Shown here: piece by piece, positions 9,702-17,442 of the stretch
Layout of the letters: every line of letters starts with the position of its first letter
How positions within the stretch are numbered: position 1 is the first letter of the stretch
Assembly (NCBI GenBank): GCA_001929475.1
Contig: LXFE01003116.1
Span: forward strand, 3,728-21,169
DNA: 17,442 nt
Direction: 5' to 3'
Origin: Neolecta irregularis DAH-3
Lineage: Eukaryota; Ascomycota; Neolectomycetes; Neolectales; Neolectaceae
Translations under genes and position numbers: made by a program
The notes under the pieces: model-generated
Told to the model about the DNA's origin: nothing
Seen by the model: only the letters and a program-made list of their open reading frames with translations
Databases searched by the model: none

Positions 9702-9945
9702 GCTTCTCAGGTGGAAAATTTGAGAAATTATTTTTGTTGCTTTATGTGATCGAGTTACTCAGATATGCATGGAAAAAGTTTGGATATTTTGATTCTTAAG
9801 ACGAGCAGTGATCCCTTCAAGGACCTTGATTTTTCTCAAACAAATAAGCGTGTAAAAGAACAACCAATGGCAGGTGCGCAACCGCTGGCAGTGATTCATC
9901 AAGTATGCGGCTCTGTTTGTGAACAGCCACCTCCTCTCTGTCAAT

Positions 9946-10661
9946 ATGACTGATAATCTTCGTTATCGTGGTACTAAAACGAAGATTTCTACATCTCAAG
10001 AACGTTCTCAATCCCCCCCGGTGAGCCCTAAAATTAGACTCTTTACCGTGATTATCAAAGGACTGGCCCTATTTATTATCGTCAATTTATCCCTTTCATA
10101 TTTTATCACGGAAAACTTTACCTGGGGCTACTCTAATAAATACACAAACATCAATCGTCATATTCAGTTCTTCGTATTACAGCTTGTGCAGTAATTCTTC
10201 TGACTTTCTGAAAGAAATCTCCCGTGGAACTCTCGGAAGCAGAATTGGCCAGATTTGACGGGTCAGATCCATCTCGCCCTATATATCTAGCTATGGAGTA
10301 TTATATCCAATCTTTGTCAACAATTTCATGTTATAGTGGCGAAGTCTACGACGTTTCATCGAGTAGGGCTACATATGGACCTGGAGGTTCATATCACTTC
10401 TTCTCTGGAAAGGACGCTGCTCGAGCTTTCGTAACTGGCTGCTTCAAGCCCGACCATTTAATTCATGATTTGAGAGGGTTGAATGAAATAGAATTGAAGG
10501 ACCTTGAAGGGTGGAAGCGCTTTTACGCTGATCACGGAAAATATTTCAGGGTCGGGAAGGTATAAATGGGACGAATATTTGCTGATGATTAGGTGTATCA
10601 TGAACCCCTTGATCCTAATTCAGAATTTCCTCCACCATGCAATGGAGCAAAGAAACCCTAG
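9946..10661 (+). CDS. membrane-anchored cytochrome b5-like (MAPR/Dap1-type) heme-binding protein
   Basis: Single-pass membrane protein with a C-terminal cytochrome b5-like heme/steroid-binding domain, the class that includes PGRMC1, neudesin and yeast Dap1, which bind heme and assist cytochrome P450s in the ER. Exons 9946-10173, 10215-10297, 10337-10559, 10593-10661; introns 41, 39 and 33 nt; 200 aa. Residues 1-31 are polar, about 32-54 form one hydrophobic helix, and 80-185 are the domain: ELSEAELARFDGSDPSRPIY, GEVYDVSSSRATYGPGGSYH, FFSGKDAARAFVTGCF, LKDLEGWKRFYADHGKYFRVG. Tyr in YGPGGSY is the usual MAPR heme-ligand position. The MAPR axial-Tyr type replaces the His pair of true cytochrome b5. 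An AATAAA at 10777 could be its polyadenylation signal. Confidence 0.9.
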
Positions 10662-11693
10662 AGATGAACCTTTTTCGTGGGCTTCAAGGGTTAACCAATG
10701 CTGGTGGGCCATCAAGTACAAACACCGGATAATGATAAATTTTGTATCATGGCTTCACAAATACCTTTGTTTGTCAAATAAATTTATTAGGTTTATTAGG
10801 ATAATTTCCGAAGACTATCCCCTTGGAAAATTAGAAAATAGAAAACCCGGGAGCGGTGGAAGGCAGCACAGGAGTTTACCAGCCCCCCGGAAGAAGCAGT
10901 AAATAGTTAATTGAAAGGCAGAAAGGTGATATCCGTCCTGGATCCGGTCAAGGAGTGAAAGGGACGGGTGATTGAAGTGAGGGACTTGGCATTGAAATTT
11001 GGGTTGCAAATGCAATATCTCGCCGGCGTTGCCACATATTGATAACCAAAACACCAATACATGAAGTTCTTTCTATGTATCTCTTGATACTAATTTTCGT
11101 TTCATGTTGTATGGATGCATGAGATATGACGCATGGGCCTCATTAAGGATTTATATGATGACTTTACAACTCGTGCTATTCATGGATCCGGAGAACATGA
11201 CAGGACGACAAACAATATTAGGCTCATATCGGGTTCAAAAATTGGATGCCATTCTTACTGAATGCGAATCTACTGATGCAAGCCTGCAGAACCTTGTGAA
11301 GTTTTGGAGTTAACGGAATGATTTTTCTTGTACGTTATTATCGAGCACATCACCCCAACTTTAGTTGAAAGATGACTCAATCCCAGAATTTCCTCCTCGC
11401 CTAATGACAGGACAATAAACTCAAAAGTCATGACCAGTGGCGATTTAAGAATCTGTTCCTCTTGAATTTCTACTCTGGCTATTTTGATCCTAATACCCGC
11501 GAATACCAATAAGGAGTTCTAGAGGCTTGATATCATATACCTGAGGAACAGCATTAATAATTATAGGTATTTTTTTCTTCATCGGTTGCATACTCATAAG
11601 ATATCGAGATGAGAGAAAAACACATCCACCTATTGATGATGAACAATAAATATTGGCCAACATACTCCTGATTCCTTAATGGCGAATGAAAAC
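10662..11693. other. 1.03-kb convergent gap; no confident gene, possible exon-like pieces
   Basis: The stretch lies between the 3' ends of the cytochrome b5-like gene and carboxypeptidase Y. It is the longest uncalled stretch in a compact region. It holds AATAAA (10777-10782) and a tandem TTTATTAGG pair (10783-10800). On the plus strand there is a 69-codon ATG frame at 11104-11313 and short protein-like stretches: MIFL joined by a 35-nt GT-AG intron-like segment (11332-11366) to LKDDSIPEFPPRLMTG; a frame containing HDQWRFKNLFLLNFYSGYFD (11430-11510); and a hydrophobic segment IIIGIFFFIGCILI followed by basic residues, ending in a stop near 11649. The minus strand is open across 11270-11509. 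I could not join these into one model. It may be a small unrecognised gene, a decayed gene, or only untranslated sequence. Confidence 0.4.
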
Positions 11694-13587
11694 TTAAAGC
11701 AGCTCATGATCACCGCTAATCCATCGATTGAACATTTCCAACGATGACTCGGGCTAGTTCAGTCAGCAGTACGTATTGTCATCTATGGACATACCTGATC
11801 ATAAGGAACCATATGCCCGGCATGGTGAAGTTTCAAGAATGTGAAATTACCAAAACTCTTGACCTGTCCCCATTCGTGCTTACCTCCAAAGCTTTGAAGT
11901 TTCTTTTGATTAAAATTGGATTTTCCAGGCCAATCGAGGGCTTCAGTCCAGGCGAGATTACCCATCCAGCTGAATGTTTAGCAATCATTCAATAACGAGG
12001 ATGCATGCTTGCAGATGAAGTCGGCGTCACCACTGTAAATCATAACTGGAATTCCTGCTAAGAGTAGCTGAGGGACTGCAAGATGGTATGGCTTCATCCA
12101 GTCACCTTTGAGTAAAAAGCTTAAAGTCCTTAGCAGGTACGAGAAAAGAATAGTACTTTCTGTTAACATTCGAGTTGCAGCTTAAGTATTCTTCAACTTC
12201 AGCACCAACTGCTTCTTTGACATCTGGTCGATTGAGATATTTCGTTATAGAACCCATGATCGGGTAGCAAAGGTTCTCTTTGTCCTCGCAATTGCTCCGA
12301 ATATCATAGATGTTCTTTCCGGTTTTCTGAAATGGGTCTAAAGATGAGCATAAGCCTTGATAAGAGGTATACTAAGCATGACATTGTTACAATAGATACT
12401 AGCAGGGACACAGGTCCAAAGAGACTGATAGTTATAGCAAGACTCAATAAGACTGGCACATCGCGGATACGAATCTCTCATAGACTGGCACTCGCTCTCG
12501 CTCAGTACTGGGGCATAGGAATTATTGCAAGCCATGTCAGGATACTTTTCAAATTGTGTCAAAGGATCTGTGAGGCCATTTCCAATGAGGACGGATTTTA
12601 GATTGATTTTAGGGAGCAATTCGATATCAGATTGAGAAGCGGTCGAGTAGAATTCAGTCGACAATCCTTTCGTGTGTTCAATAAGATCTTTGGCGAAAAC
12701 TAGATCATCAGACTACTTTGGTATACGATACTATACCTGGAATATAATGCCCTGCATAAGACTCCCCAGCAATATGAAATTCCTGATGGCTGTATTCGGG
12801 AAATTGCTTGAAGAATAATGCGAGTAAGGCGTAAACATCTTTTCCAGCCGCTACAGTATCTGAAACACTCCCTTCCCCATACGAATATCCAACATTGATA
12901 GGCTGATCAAGGAACATCATATTAGCGTTGTTGTTCCAGCTGAAAGGATTGGTAACTAGCTTGCTGCCGTCTTTATTAACTGTGGCAGGCCCAAGCTCCA
13001 TGAATAGTCCCAACAGAGATGAACATCCGGGTCCACCGTTGAGCCACAAGACTACTGGATCATTTTTTGGGTCATTTCGAGATTCGAAAAACCAAAAGAA
13101 GAAATGCTTCTCCTTTGACACATCAAGATAACCCGAGTACTGTGAAGAGTTAGGCTCTTGGATTTTCGAGGAGTTATACTTGCTTGACCTTGTCAACACC
13201 CAAATTTGAGGGGGTTTTAATTCGCAGTTGATGATCCGGAAGGGCGGATGCAGTGGATATAGCATCCCAGCCGCCCTCCTTCTTGGTGGCCTTCTTCTCT
13301 GGCGTGGTCCATGTCAGCTCCGTGAAAGCAGTGGCATAGTTCTTGGAGACCCATTCCCAGTTATCCAATACTTCAGTGCTGAGTAGCTTCAAAGCCTCAC
13401 GAGCTTGGTCCAAGTGAGCCCAGACAGAACCCCTGATGTTTTCAATAGAAGAGTGCGTGTCCTTTGTCGAACTGTGTAAATTCGAGTTAAGCCGGTCTTC
13501 CTGCTTGATAAAGGGCTCCTGTTTAGCAGCTACAGAACCAAGCAAGACAGCGAAAGCAATTGATGAAAGTACATTGCTGGGCCTCAT
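11694..13587 (-). CDS. cpyA: vacuolar carboxypeptidase Y (serine carboxypeptidase, S10)
   Basis: Vacuolar protease removing C-terminal residues, made as a secreted proenzyme. Seven exons: 13587-13180, 13139-12737, 12699-12373, 12337-12157, 12119-12009, 11969-11795, 11753-11694; introns 40, 37, 35, 37, 39 and 41 nt; 554 aa, close to Aspergillus CpyA. Residues 1 to about 21 are a signal peptide ([14 protein letters not shown]), followed by a charged propeptide to about 130 and then [14 protein letters not shown], the usual mature start region. Catalytic triad: Ser263 in [13 protein letters not shown], Asp in [10 protein letters not shown] (471/473), His529 in HHAGHMVP. The substrate-binding motif [10 protein letters not shown] and several Cys pairs ([21 protein letters not shown]) are present. 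Intron 5 (12008-11970) is GC-AG and is needed to rebuild ICNWMGN. N-glycosylation sequons are visible. Confidence 0.96.
11970..12008 (-). other. GC-AG intron 5 of carboxypeptidase Y (39 nt)
   Basis: The donor AA|GCATGC and acceptor CATTCAG join DADFIC to [12 protein letters not shown], the conserved carboxypeptidase Y sequence. The unspliced frame meets TAA. A GCTAAAC branch-like word precedes the acceptor. No GT donor in the neighbourhood restores the motif. Confidence 0.85.
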
Positions 13588-14262
13588 GATGAAAAGACCT
13601 CTGGTGGTTGGCTGGTGTTAATCGATCCTGTTGAAATAGTCGTGCCCCTGCCCCTATTGGCTTGGAAACATTCTTGGGGCGTTCCACGACTAGATAAACA
13701 AAGAAAAGTACAACCCAATTCTGCCAATATAAATAAATTAAACGCTCAAATGAAAGAAAATAGACTAGAAATTGCAGGGGCCAGAGCGATAGCTGCATTT
13801 GCAAGGAAAATAACCAGCTCACTGGCCAAACCCTAGCGTCGTATGTAGTACTTGAGGGCGAAACTGGAACCAAATGCAAACCCCAGCATATACAATGCCT
13901 CAAGTTGGTGTTTGACCAAGAATATCAACAGGATGCTGTACATATACCTGGAAGCTCTAGAGTGTGATAGCGATCTGATCTAGTAGGGCAGCAATTGATA
14001 TTAGATTGAGATGGGTGAGGACTTTCAGGAAATCGATATGACATTCTGAAGAAACCACTCGAGCTAAAAACAATGAAAGGGGGGAAAATCAACAAAACTT
14101 TGGCAGATGGAAAGGAAACATGAGAGTAACGAAGTGGTAGAATAAAAGAACCCGCGGCCGACCACCCTTCCACTGCAATGCAATCCACCATGAAACAAAC
14201 ATCCCCCCAATAAGTGATACGCCAGATGAATATAAGCAATTCCTTTGGGATATGTCGATCAC
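13588..14262. other. 675-bp gap: carboxypeptidase Y promoter and 3' flank of the bZIP gene
   Basis: Both neighbours run leftwards. Near the carboxypeptidase start there are two CCCCT words (13645-13649, 13651-13655; AGGGG on the coding strand, the stress-response-element core) directly beside ATTGG (13656-13660; CCAAT on the coding strand). Further up there is an AT-rich TATA-like stretch around 13720-13740. The plus-strand frame 13615-13836 has no ATG near its beginning and no recognisable motif. I see no gene. Confidence 0.55.
13645..13660 (-). promoter_or_regulatory. paired AGGGG stress-element cores with an adjacent CCAAT box, upstream of carboxypeptidase Y
   Basis: Read on the coding strand, CCAAT is followed by two AGGGG words within 16 bp, 58-73 bp before the start codon. 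AGGGG is the STRE core (Msn2/4-type factors) and CCAAT the HAP-complex core. The motifs are seen; function is inferred, and short words like these occur by chance. Confidence 0.3.
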
Positions 14263-15201
14263 TTAATGAACGAAGATGCCTAGACTTTGGAGAGCTTTAA
14301 CGGCACCGTGGAGGAGGTTGTTGGTTGCAGTGCTCGTTATGACAGATTCCGTATTAAACCTGATTTCGGGGATTCGAACTCCCCAAACGGCGAATTCATC
14401 CCACTGGACATCGGCTGGTCCAGATGCGAGAAAGTCGTCTTTTGGAGATTTGCATGGTCCATTGTCAAAGAATTGAGGTTGTTGCCAAGACTTTGCGAGT
14501 TGATTGTAAACGGCAGTATCAAAAGGAGGCGGTGATGGTGGTAACATGGATTCCGGAGCAGGAATTTGCGGGATATTTTGGCTCTGCTGTATTTGTAGAT
14601 TAAGGAGATCCTGAGCGAGTTTTTTATTTTCAGCTTTCAGTTTTTCTAGGTCGGCGTTGGAAACCTCTGTTATGCGACGGTTTTCCCTTTTAAGATCTAT
14701 GACTTGCTCGCGAAGTTTGCTGTTTTCCGAGTTTTGTTTCTGGACAAGCTCTTCGAGTTGATTGATGTATTCTGGGTGGTTGGATTGACTCCAAGACGTG
14801 GGAGACAAACCTTTTCTTCTCACTCTGAAATTCCTAGCAGACACTTTATTCCTGATTTGCCGACGTTCTTTTGAGCTCAGTTTCTTTCCTTCCTCGCTAT
14901 TGAGAAAGACTTCTTCGTCGTCCAACTCTTTCTTTGAGGGACGCGGGGGTATAGCGGAGAGTTCTGGTACCGGAGACATCGGCTCGTCTTTGAAGGACTC
15001 ATCATCGTCATCGTCTTCTTCCTTGATTGACGGCGAGACTCGGACGGCCTTCACGGCGCGAGATCTCGTTGCTGGGGTCTGGAACGACTCGACCAGAGAG
15101 GGGTCGATAGTGCCGTTTGCACGGAGATAGGCAGCCGGATTGACATCCTTTGCGGAGTAGTGGAGATTCAGATGGTAGTTTGAATGGCACTGGGCAGCCA
15201 T
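14263..15201 (-). CDS. bZIP transcription factor
   Basis: Nuclear DNA-binding protein; target genes unknown. Exons 15201-14811 and 14771-14263, one 39-nt intron (14810-14772), 299 aa. An acidic, Pro/Ser-rich N-terminal half (run of Asp/Glu at about 61-68) precedes the basic region at 109-130, SSKERRQIRNKVSARNFRV and RRK, with invariant Asn118 and Arg126. A leucine zipper follows at about 133-190 (EYINQLEELVQKQNSENSKL, then Leu/Ile/Val heptads), then a Pro-rich stretch and a C-terminal region. The basic region resembles the Pezizomycotina type KERRQLRNKVSARAFRSRRK. The intron sits exactly between basic region and zipper; it is 3n with no stop, so retention would insert 13 residues (GLSPTSWSQSNHP) and disturb the register. 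Start: the upstream part of the open frame has no ATG, so ATG 15201 in a CCATGG context is chosen. Confidence 0.9.
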   Translation of the reverse strand: MAAQCHSNYHLNLHYSAKDVNPAAYLRANGTIDPSLVESFQTPATRSRAVKAVRVSPSIKEEDDDDDESFKDEPMSPVPELSAIPPRPSKKELDDEEVFLNSEEGKKLSSKERRQIRNKVSARNFRVRRKGLSPTSWSQSNHPEYINQLEELVQKQNSENSKLREQVIDLKRENRRITEVSNADLEKLKAENKKLAQDLLNLQIQQSQNIPQIPAPESMLPPSPPPFDTAVYNQLAKSWQQPQFFDNGPCKSPKDDFLASGPADVQWDEFAVWGVRIPEIRFNTESVITSTATNNLLHGAVKALQSLGIFVH

Positions 15202-15558
15202 GGAGAATGGTGGTTGGTATGGAGGAGGGTGTTTTTGGAAGGGGCAGAAGGTGGATGAAGAGGCAGCTAATGCCCGGGATTGGCGGCTCAAATGGAATCG
15301 CGACACGCCCGCATATACTCACCTATTGCCTGCTAGCGACTATCCGCTTGCAGGTCATCTATTCCTGCTTGCGCATCCGAGTCCAGCCTGCAAAAACAAA
15401 GTTATCATAGGCCAGATCAGCGCAGAAACACCGGCGAGAAGCCGAAAGAGCGTCCAGCGTAAATTAGTGGGCTTTATAAAGGCCGCTAATTAGCCCATCT
15501 GGTCGCGAGCAGTCAATGCAAGCTACCATTCGCGCTACACTTTTCTCCAGACCCCACC
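15202..15558. promoter_or_regulatory. 357-bp divergent promoter of the bZIP gene and ribosomal protein eS25
   Basis: Start codons face away from each other at 15201 and 15559. The eS25 side has TATAAA at 15475-15480, CTAATTAG (palindrome) at 15486-15493, and inverted words ATTAGTGGGCT and CTAATTAGCCCA around the TATA box. No coding signal is seen. Confidence 0.6.
15475..15480 (+). promoter_or_regulatory. TATA box of eS25
   Basis: TATAAA lies 79 bp before the eS25 start codon, inside CTTTATAAAGG, which is itself a palindrome. Confidence 0.5.
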
Positions 15559-15938
15559 ATGGTATGTTGCTTTTCTTGCAGTCTAACATATCCAGCCAAA
15601 AGCAGTCACCGCAACCTCATCGGGGCCTAAAGGCAGCAAGAAGAAGAAGTGGTCCAAGGGAAAGGTCAAGGAGAAGGCCAACAGCGCCGTCATGGTCGAC
15701 CAGAATATCTACGACAAGCTGTTTAAAGAAGTTGGATCATATCGTCTCATTAGTGTCTCTGTATTGATGGATCGTCTAAAGATCAATGGATCGCTGGCTA
15801 GAGCAGCGCTGAAGGAACTGGAAGCACAAGGTCTCATCAAGAAGATCGAGACACACCATTCTCAGCTCATCTACAGTACGGCTTCACTTTGCGTTCACAC
15901 TAATCACTATAGCTCGGTCGACTGCTGCTGCCGAGTAA
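15559..15938 (+). CDS. RPS25: 40S ribosomal protein eS25 (S25)
   Basis: Small-subunit ribosomal protein near the head of the 40S; in yeast and animals it assists IRES-driven and reinitiating translation. Exons 15559-15561 (the ATG alone), 15596-15875, 15913-15938; introns 34 and 37 nt; 102 aa. The N-terminal extension is basic (GSKKKKWSKGKVKEK) and the winged-helix domain carries SYRLISVSVLMDRLKINGSL, ARAALKELEAQGLIKKI and LIYTR. The second intron splits the Thr codon of IYTR; unspliced, the frame reads off into unrelated sequence. The length fits the fungal family (about 90-105 aa). An intron directly after the start codon is a recurring design in ribosomal-protein genes. Confidence 0.96.
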
Positions 15939-16651
15939 TATTGAATATCTTTGTACATCCGAATATATCCTCAAAACTGTCCCGTTAGACCTCTTAGTAG
16001 CTTGTCGAATTCGGGCCAATATCTTTTCGGCGCTCGCACCCAACATCTCTCTTAGAGTGTTTTGTATTATCAGCAATCACCCATGCAAACTTCACCTCTG
16101 TAGAGTTTAACTCTGACCGCTTTTGGCGAGACCACTTGACTGCCTGTCTGTAACCTGTGAGTACCAATTCCAATCTTTACAACCCGAAATAGATTCGAGC
16201 CTTATAGACTCGAGCCTCCTTAAGAATATCTATGGGCGGACTTTCTAGCGACCCTACCTTTTCAACAGGTTGAAATGGTCTGCGAATGGCAATCGGAAGA
16301 GTTGAAACTTTGATGTTTCGCGGTCATTAGTTAGCCTGGGATATATGTGACTATTCTATTTACTAAATATCTAGATGTGTTGCTTATATGAGCAAACTAG
16401 AATGTTTACAAAGCGCACTTGAGTCATCTGAGCTTTGTTCATCTTTTACGAGTAATTGACACAAAGACATCATAGACGGTATGTTGAACAATTAGATGAA
16501 AACAGAAAGAATTGCTCGCAGAGTCCTTTAGAATGATTTAGGGTTAGGGGTAGGGTATTTAAGGATTGAAAACTTGCATTTGCATGCAAGGGAAATTACA
16601 CGCGGATAATCTGATTTGAGGCTTCTTGTTCCAACTCGGCATTAATTCATC
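15939..16651. other. 713-bp gap between eS25 and CENP-X; telomere-like motif, no gene seen
   Basis: The stretch contains the eS25 3' flank and the CENP-X promoter. Features: an AP-1/Gcn4-type TGAGTCA at 16420-16426, a TTAGGG-TTAGGGG stretch at 16537-16556, and an inverted word CTTGCA...TGCAAG around 16574-16591. I looked for tRNA, snRNA and box C/D signals on both strands and found none I could support. Confidence 0.5.
16537..16556 (+). repeat. short interstitial telomere-like repeat (TTAGGG units)
   Basis: TTTAGGGTTAGGGGTAGGGT contains two perfect TTAGGG units followed by a degenerate GGTAGGG unit, about 100 bp upstream of the CENP-X start. TTAGGG is the telomere unit of most filamentous ascomycetes and the binding word of Tbf1/Teb1-type factors, which also act at promoters. 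It could be a promoter element or chance. Confidence 0.45.
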
Positions 16652-16933
16652 ATGTCCGAAGAACCCACTCTACCCCTTGCAGTTCTCGCGCGCATTTTCC
16701 AGTTGCATTACACAAATCCCAATACCAAGATTTCCAAGCTCGCATTGGTATGCAGTGCCGAGTACCTACGAATATTTGTCAAAGAAGCCGTGCTCAGATC
16801 GCTAGACTCAAAGACGCGTAGTGGAGGGAACACAAGTATGCTTGAAAAGGAAGATTTGGAAAAGATTGCGGCACAGGGATTCTCCCTTGGCAAATCCATG
16901 GCTAATTCACAGATGATTCTTGATTTCTCGTAA
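16652..16933 (+). CDS. MHF2: CENP-X/MHF2-like histone-fold protein
   Basis: Small histone-fold protein that pairs with CENP-S/MHF1 at kinetochores and with FANCM-type helicases in DNA repair. Motifs: LARIFQLHYTNPNTKIS, SAEYLRIFVKEAVLRS, LEKEDLEKIAAQ and the C-terminal MILDFS, matching the family ending IAPQLLLDF. As a single open frame it is 93 aa. Between IAAQ and MILDFS lie 36 nt (16882-16917, 12 codons) that the family lacks and that look like one of this genome's introns: right length, GGCTAATTCACAG at the end, but GG instead of GT at the start. Either this is a non-canonical intron (81-aa product), or an in-frame insertion, or a base error. A GC-AG alternative would delete two conserved residues. 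The gene start has no competing ATG. Confidence 0.82.
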   Translation: MSEEPTLPLAVLARIFQLHYTNPNTKISKLALVCSAEYLRIFVKEAVLRSLDSKTRSGGNTSMLEKEDLEKIAAQGFSLGKSMANSQMILDFS

Positions 16934-17238
16934 ATATGCTGCAAAGGATAGCTGGCTTTGTAGATCCCTGTTCTCGTCAGGGATCCTTTGCTCTGTTTGA
17001 TGGACGTGTAAATTATTTACGGACATCGTGTATCTTTCATCTTTCTCCAAGGAACAGTCTATTCTTGATGAATGCCATTCAAAGTTGATTGTCAAATCTC
17101 GAATGTCCAACTTGAAACGTGATAGGTCAGCAGCCATGTATTCATCGTGTTTCACTTACGTGTCGCTTAAAAGATGCTTGGATCCTGCATTCCATCTTGT
17201 GTTTCAACATTTTCTTCAATTCTTGAGCAAGTCTCGAT
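16934..17238. other. 305-bp gap between CENP-X and the cupredoxin gene
   Basis: Contains the CENP-X 3' flank and the promoter of the next gene. Open frames on both strands here are short and lack recognisable motifs. No clear TATA box or RNA gene. Confidence 0.5.
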
Positions 17239-17442
17239 ATGCAATTATCCTCCGTTTCCTTGATCGTTTTTGTTTCTTTACAGGGCAGGTGAATATTCTC
17301 CGATCCCCGACAAGCACTGACTAATACAGTGCCTTTGCAGAAAACCATATTGTTGCGGTTGGAAAAGATATGCTGGCATTCACTCCTGATAAACTTGTTG
17401 CGAACGTGGATGATACCGTTGAATTTCAGTTTTATCCAAAGG
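17239..17442 (+). CDS. secreted cupredoxin-domain (extracellular serine-rich type) protein, 3'-truncated
   Basis: N-terminal part of a secreted protein with a plastocyanin-like fold, the type that in filamentous ascomycetes is often followed by a Ser/Thr-rich region and a GPI anchor. Exons 17239-17288 and 17330 to the edge; intron 41 nt (17289-17329), with a GACTAAT branch word. Exon 1 gives the signal peptide MQLSSVSLIVFVSLQGSAFA (completed by exon 2), with cleavage expected after SAFA. The mature part starts ENHIVAVGKDMLAFTPDKL and continues VANVDDTVEFQFYPK. It matches the consensus HxVxVGxxGLxFxPxxLxAxVGDxVxFxF, with Asp in place of the usual Gly of VGD. A later CAG at 17340 gives a 52-nt alternative intron but loses the good cleavage site. 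The copper-ligand region lies beyond the window, so metal binding cannot be judged. Confidence 0.82.

Noticed and set aside
10783-10800. Tandem TTTATTAGG pair as a mobile-element target duplication
   Set aside because: The two copies are adjacent with nothing between them, in AT-rich 3' flanking sequence; a simple slippage repeat is enough.
11270-11509. 80-codon minus-strand frame in the convergent gap, considered as an ASF1-like or other gene
   Set aside because: Resemblance was only superficial, the frame lacks an ATG start and no splice chain gave a family motif.
13615-13836. Plus-strand 73-codon frame upstream of carboxypeptidase Y
   Set aside because: No ATG near the beginning, no recognisable motif, and it occupies the expected promoter of carboxypeptidase Y.
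14368-14384. tRNA T-arm-like word (GGGGAGTTCGAATCCCC on the minus strand)
   Set aside because: It encodes Gly-Val-Arg-Ile-Pro inside the bZIP reading frame, and no acceptor stem, D-arm or anticodon arm fits around it.
14263-15306. bZIP start at 15306
   Set aside because: That codon is GTG; the first in-frame ATG is at 15201 in a good context.
1-17442. Biosynthetic gene cluster, transposon, CRISPR array or viral insertion
   Set aside because: The genes are unrelated housekeeping functions with matching intron style, and no transposase, reverse transcriptase, terminal repeat or spaced repeat array was seen.

Overview
The window is nuclear DNA of an ascomycete fungus, most likely a filamentous one (Pezizomycotina). 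The fused MoaA-MoaC gene, vacuolar carboxypeptidase Y, HIS5-type histidinol-phosphate aminotransferase, OSGIN-like flavoprotein, secreted cupredoxin-type protein and fungal-style histone H3 all point there. No species can be named from sequence alone. Every gene carries GT-AG (a few GC-AG) spliceosomal introns. I modelled 39 introns in eleven genes, and 38 of them are only 33-42 nt long. Eight complete gene models (H3, PUS7, GTR2, OSGIN-like, cytochrome b5-like, carboxypeptidase Y, bZIP, eS25) close to a whole number of codons only when these tiny introns are removed, which supports the models strongly.

Layout, left to right. Minus strand: HIS5 (3' end cut off by the window edge), histone H3, a MoaA-MoaC molybdenum-cofactor gene, and the tRNA/mRNA pseudouridine synthase PUS7. 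Plus strand, divergent from PUS7 across a 106-bp gap: GTR2 (Rag GTPase of the TORC1 pathway), an OSGIN-like FAD oxidoreductase, and a membrane-anchored cytochrome b5/MAPR protein. A roughly 1-kb convergent gap without a confident gene follows. Minus strand: vacuolar carboxypeptidase Y and a bZIP transcription factor. Plus strand, divergent from the bZIP: ribosomal protein eS25, the small CENP-X/MHF2 histone-fold protein, and the first part of a secreted cupredoxin-domain protein that runs off the right edge.

These are mostly unrelated housekeeping genes packed tightly (gaps often 100-250 bp), not a functional cluster. I see no transposon, CRISPR array, biosynthetic cluster, tRNA or rRNA.

The most interesting points are as follows. 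(1) In the MoaA-MoaC gene an intron starts inside the codon for the MoaA C-terminal Gly-Gly. Retention gives active-type MoaA ending in Gly-Gly-stop; splicing removes the stop and fuses MoaA in frame to MoaC, as in human MOCS1. At 48 nt it is the only modelled intron outside the 33-42 nt range. (2) The introns are extremely short and uniform, and three are GC-AG. (3) CENP-X has a 36-nt in-frame, intron-like insert with no GT donor. (4) GTR2 has Ser in place of the usual G3 glycine. (5) Histone H3 is not paired with H4, carries unusual substitutions and uses mostly CGA for arginine.
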